Origin: Acuticoccus sp. I52.16.1
GTDB lineage: Bacteria > Pseudomonadota > Alphaproteobacteria > Rhizobiales > Amorphaceae
NCBI RefSeq assembly: GCF_022865125.1
Contig: NZ_CP094828.1
Span: forward strand, 1,922,001 to 1,986,000
Reading direction: 5' to 3'
DNA: 64,000 bases
This document shows positions 62,465 through 64,000 of this stretch, one piece after another; the first letter of the stretch is position 1; each line of letters begins with the position of its first letter. The position numbers and the translations under genes were made by a program. Under the pieces are notes generated by a model. The model was not told where the DNA came from. It made no database searches and saw only the letters and a program-made list of their open reading frames with translations.

Positions 62465-63097
62465 ATGGCCGCGCACGACGACCACCATCACCACGACCAT
62501 GACCACGACGACCACAGCCACCTCTCCGAGATGGAGGTGCGGGTGCGGGCGCTACAGTCTCTCCTCGAGGCGAAGGGCTTCGTCGACCCGGCGGCCATCG
62601 ACGAGATCGTCACCCTCTACGAGCACGAGGTGGGGCCGCAGAACGGCGCCAAGGTGGTGGCCCGCGCCTGGACCGACCCCGCTTTCGCCGACCGGCTCTT
62701 CGCCGACGCCACGGCGGCAGTCGCGGAGCTGGGCTTCTCCGGCCGGCAGGGGGAACACCTCGTCGCCGTCGCCAACACGCCACAGGTGCACAACATGGTC
62801 GTGTGCACGCTGTGCTCCTGCTACCCGTGGACGGTGCTGGGCGTCCCGCCGGTCTGGTACAAGTCCGCCGCCTACCGTGCCAAGGCGGTGGCCGACCCGC
62901 GCGGCGTGCTGAGCGACTTCGGCGTCACCCTCCCGCAGGCGACGAAGATCCGGGTGTGGGACTCCACGGCCGAGATGCGCTACCTCGTCGTGCCGCTGCG
63001 CCCGGCCGGGACCGAGGCGCTCGACGAGGCGGCACTCGCCGCGCTCGTGACCCGCGACTCGATGATCGGCACCGGGCTCGCCGGGGGCGCCGCGTGA
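62465..63097 (+). CDS. nthA: Nitrile hydratase alpha subunit, cobalt type
   Basis: Subunit of 210 residues holding the metal centre of nitrile hydratase, which adds water to nitriles to give amides. The claw motif VCTLCSC (Cys114, Cys117, Cys119) has Thr, the mark of the cobalt type; iron types have Ser there. [15 protein letters not shown] follows as in the family. The N-terminus (residues 4-19) holds nine His and six Asp, an unusual metal-binding-like extension. Its stop overlaps the beta gene by 4 bp. Confidence 0.94.
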   Translation: MAAHDDHHHHDHDHDDHSHLSEMEVRVRALQSLLEAKGFVDPAAIDEIVTLYEHEVGPQNGAKVVARAWTDPAFADRLFADATAAVAELGFSGRQGEHLVAVANTPQVHNMVVCTLCSCYPWTVLGVPPVWYKSAAYRAKAVADPRGVLSDFGVTLPQATKIRVWDSTAEMRYLVVPLRPAGTEALDEAALAALVTRDSMIGTGLAGGAA

Positions 63098-63708
63098 ACG
63101 GGCCGGCGGACCTCGGCGGCAAGCACGGCTTCGGCCCGGTGATCCCGGAGAAGAACGAGCCGAAATTCCACGCCCAGTGGGAGCGCGAGGTGATGGGGCT
63201 GGTGCTGGCGATGGGCGCCTCGGGCCTGTGGCCGCTCGACCGCGCGCGCTACATGCGCGAGACGTTGCCCCACGTCACCTACTACAGCTCCACCTACTAC
63301 CAGATCTGGTTCGCGGCGCTGGAGCGGCTGATCGCCGAGGCCGACCTCGACACCGCGCCCCCGCGCGTCCTGCGGCGCGAGGACGTGCGCCCGGCGATGG
63401 CCCGCGGCAGCCCCTACGACCGCCCCGGCCCCGCCCCGGCCTTCTCGGTGGGCGACAGGGTGCGCGTCCACCCGATGCGCCCGGCGACACACACCCGCGC
63501 CCCGGCCTATGTGCGCGGCCGCGTCGGCACCATCGAGAGTGTCCGCGGCAGCCACGTCTTCCCCGACAGCAACGCCCACGGCGAAGGCGAGAACCCGGTG
63601 CCGCTCTACACCGTCCTCTTCACCGCCGAGGCGCTGTGGGGACCGGACACCACCGCCGACGAGGTGTGCGCCGACCTCTTCGAGCCGTACCTGGAGCGGG
63701 TGCAATGA
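63094..63708 (+). CDS. nthB: Nitrile hydratase beta subunit
   Basis: Subunit of 204 residues that pairs with the alpha subunit and completes the active site. It begins [15 protein letters not shown], contains [18 protein letters not shown] and the SH3-like C-terminal domain with [25 protein letters not shown] and [12 protein letters not shown]. The start is a GTG. It overlaps the alpha and accessory genes by 4 bp each. Confidence 0.93.
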   Translation: MNGPADLGGKHGFGPVIPEKNEPKFHAQWEREVMGLVLAMGASGLWPLDRARYMRETLPHVTYYSSTYYQIWFAALERLIAEADLDTAPPRVLRREDVRPAMARGSPYDRPGPAPAFSVGDRVRVHPMRPATHTRAPAYVRGRVGTIESVRGSHVFPDSNAHGEGENPVPLYTVLFTAEALWGPDTTADEVCADLFEPYLERVQ

Positions 63709-64000
63709 GCGCCGAAGCCGCCGCGGCGCCGACCCTCGGCGAGCTCGCCCGGGACGACGGCCCCGCCTTCGCCGCGCCGTGGGAGGCGACCGCCTTCGCC
63801 CTGCGGGCCCACCTCCTCGACCGCGGCCTCGTCGACCCCGCGCGCTTCGCCGAGCTCTATGGCGAGGAACTTCGCCGCGGCCACGCCCAGCCGGAGGACG
63901 GCACCGCCGACTATGTGGCCTTCGTGCGCGCCCTGGAGCGGGCGATCGCCGCCGTCGCGCCCGAGGCCGACCTCGTCGCCGAGCAGCAACGCTGGCGCGA
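63705..64000 (+). CDS. Nitrile hydratase accessory protein (P14K type), 3' end outside the window
   Basis: First 98 residues of the small chaperone that helps load cobalt into the alpha subunit. The sequence AFAAPWEATAFALRAHLLDRGL and FAELYGEELRRG matches the beta-like N-terminal fold typical of these activators. ATGA overlap with the beta gene. Truncated by the window end only. Confidence 0.85.
   Translation, partial: MSAEAAAAPTLGELARDDGPAFAAPWEATAFALRAHLLDRGLVDPARFAELYGEELRRGHAQPEDGTADYVAFVRALERAIAAVAPEADLVAEQQRWR

Overview
The window is about 64 kb of very GC-rich, gene-dense DNA. The gene set points to an alphaproteobacterium, most likely Hyphomicrobiales (rhizobia-like): a succinoglycan-type exo cluster, a DUF4170-waaA-lpxK lipid A block, a DUF6101-type protein, a PhnR/PhnA pair and several TRAP and ABC uptake systems. 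The exact genus cannot be read from the sequence. It looks like ordinary chromosome with one recent insertion sequence. Nothing resembles a prophage, CRISPR array, rRNA or tRNA.

Region by region. (1) 1-5033, minus strand: a carbohydrate operon with a DeoR/UlaR-like repressor, an RbsA/RbsC/RbsB-like importer and an AraD/UlaF-type epimerase cut by the window edge. (2) 5242-10514: a DUF3422 membrane protein, a large MscS-type channel and an RTX repeat protein. (3) 10539-23929: an exopolysaccharide cluster. ExoO-like, a fused ExoA-ExoM and ExoL run leftward. A further glycosyltransferase, an ExoP-like copolymerase, ExoY, ExoF, GalE/ExoB, a Crp/Fnr regulator and UDP-glucose dehydrogenase run rightward. 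ExoY would load the first sugar, ExoL/A/M/O-type enzymes would extend it, ExoP/ExoF would handle chain length and export, and GalE/Ugd would supply UDP-sugars. No Wzx flippase or Wzy polymerase is visible here. (4) 24029-36441: a beta-helix protein, purD, ubiA, a serralysin-like RTX protease, a DUF6101 protein, pmbA, a CysQ-like phosphatase, DUF4170, waaA and lpxK. (5) 36693-39717: malonyl-CoA decarboxylase, a Nudix hydrolase and a LysR regulator. (6) 39882-47394: an almost gapless operon of phosphonoacetate hydrolase, a second alkaline-phosphatase-superfamily enzyme and a complete peptide-type ABC importer. The divergent LysR gene is a candidate PhnR. (7) 47391-48236: an IS5-family element placed exactly on the shared CTAG where two convergent stop codons overlap. 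(8) 48233-57065: a DMT transporter, a crotonase and an acyl-CoA dehydrogenase with a divergent AraC regulator, a creatinase/DoeA-like M24 protein with a divergent LysR regulator, and an MhqD/MhqO-like pair. (9) 57066-61542: a poorly coding stretch, a small hypothetical gene and a TakP-like TRAP transporter. (10) 61701-64000: a PuuD-like amidotransferase followed by a cobalt-type nitrile hydratase (alpha, beta, and the start of the accessory protein).

Many neighbouring genes overlap by 1-4 bases (ATGA or GTGA), which suggests translational coupling. The most unusual observations are the insertion sequence that left both flanking genes intact, the phosphonate operon that uses a peptide-family importer, the ExoA-ExoM fusion, the ExoP-like protein without a kinase P-loop, and the amidotransferase/nitrile hydratase operon. 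All function calls rest on motif recognition by eye; no database search was run.
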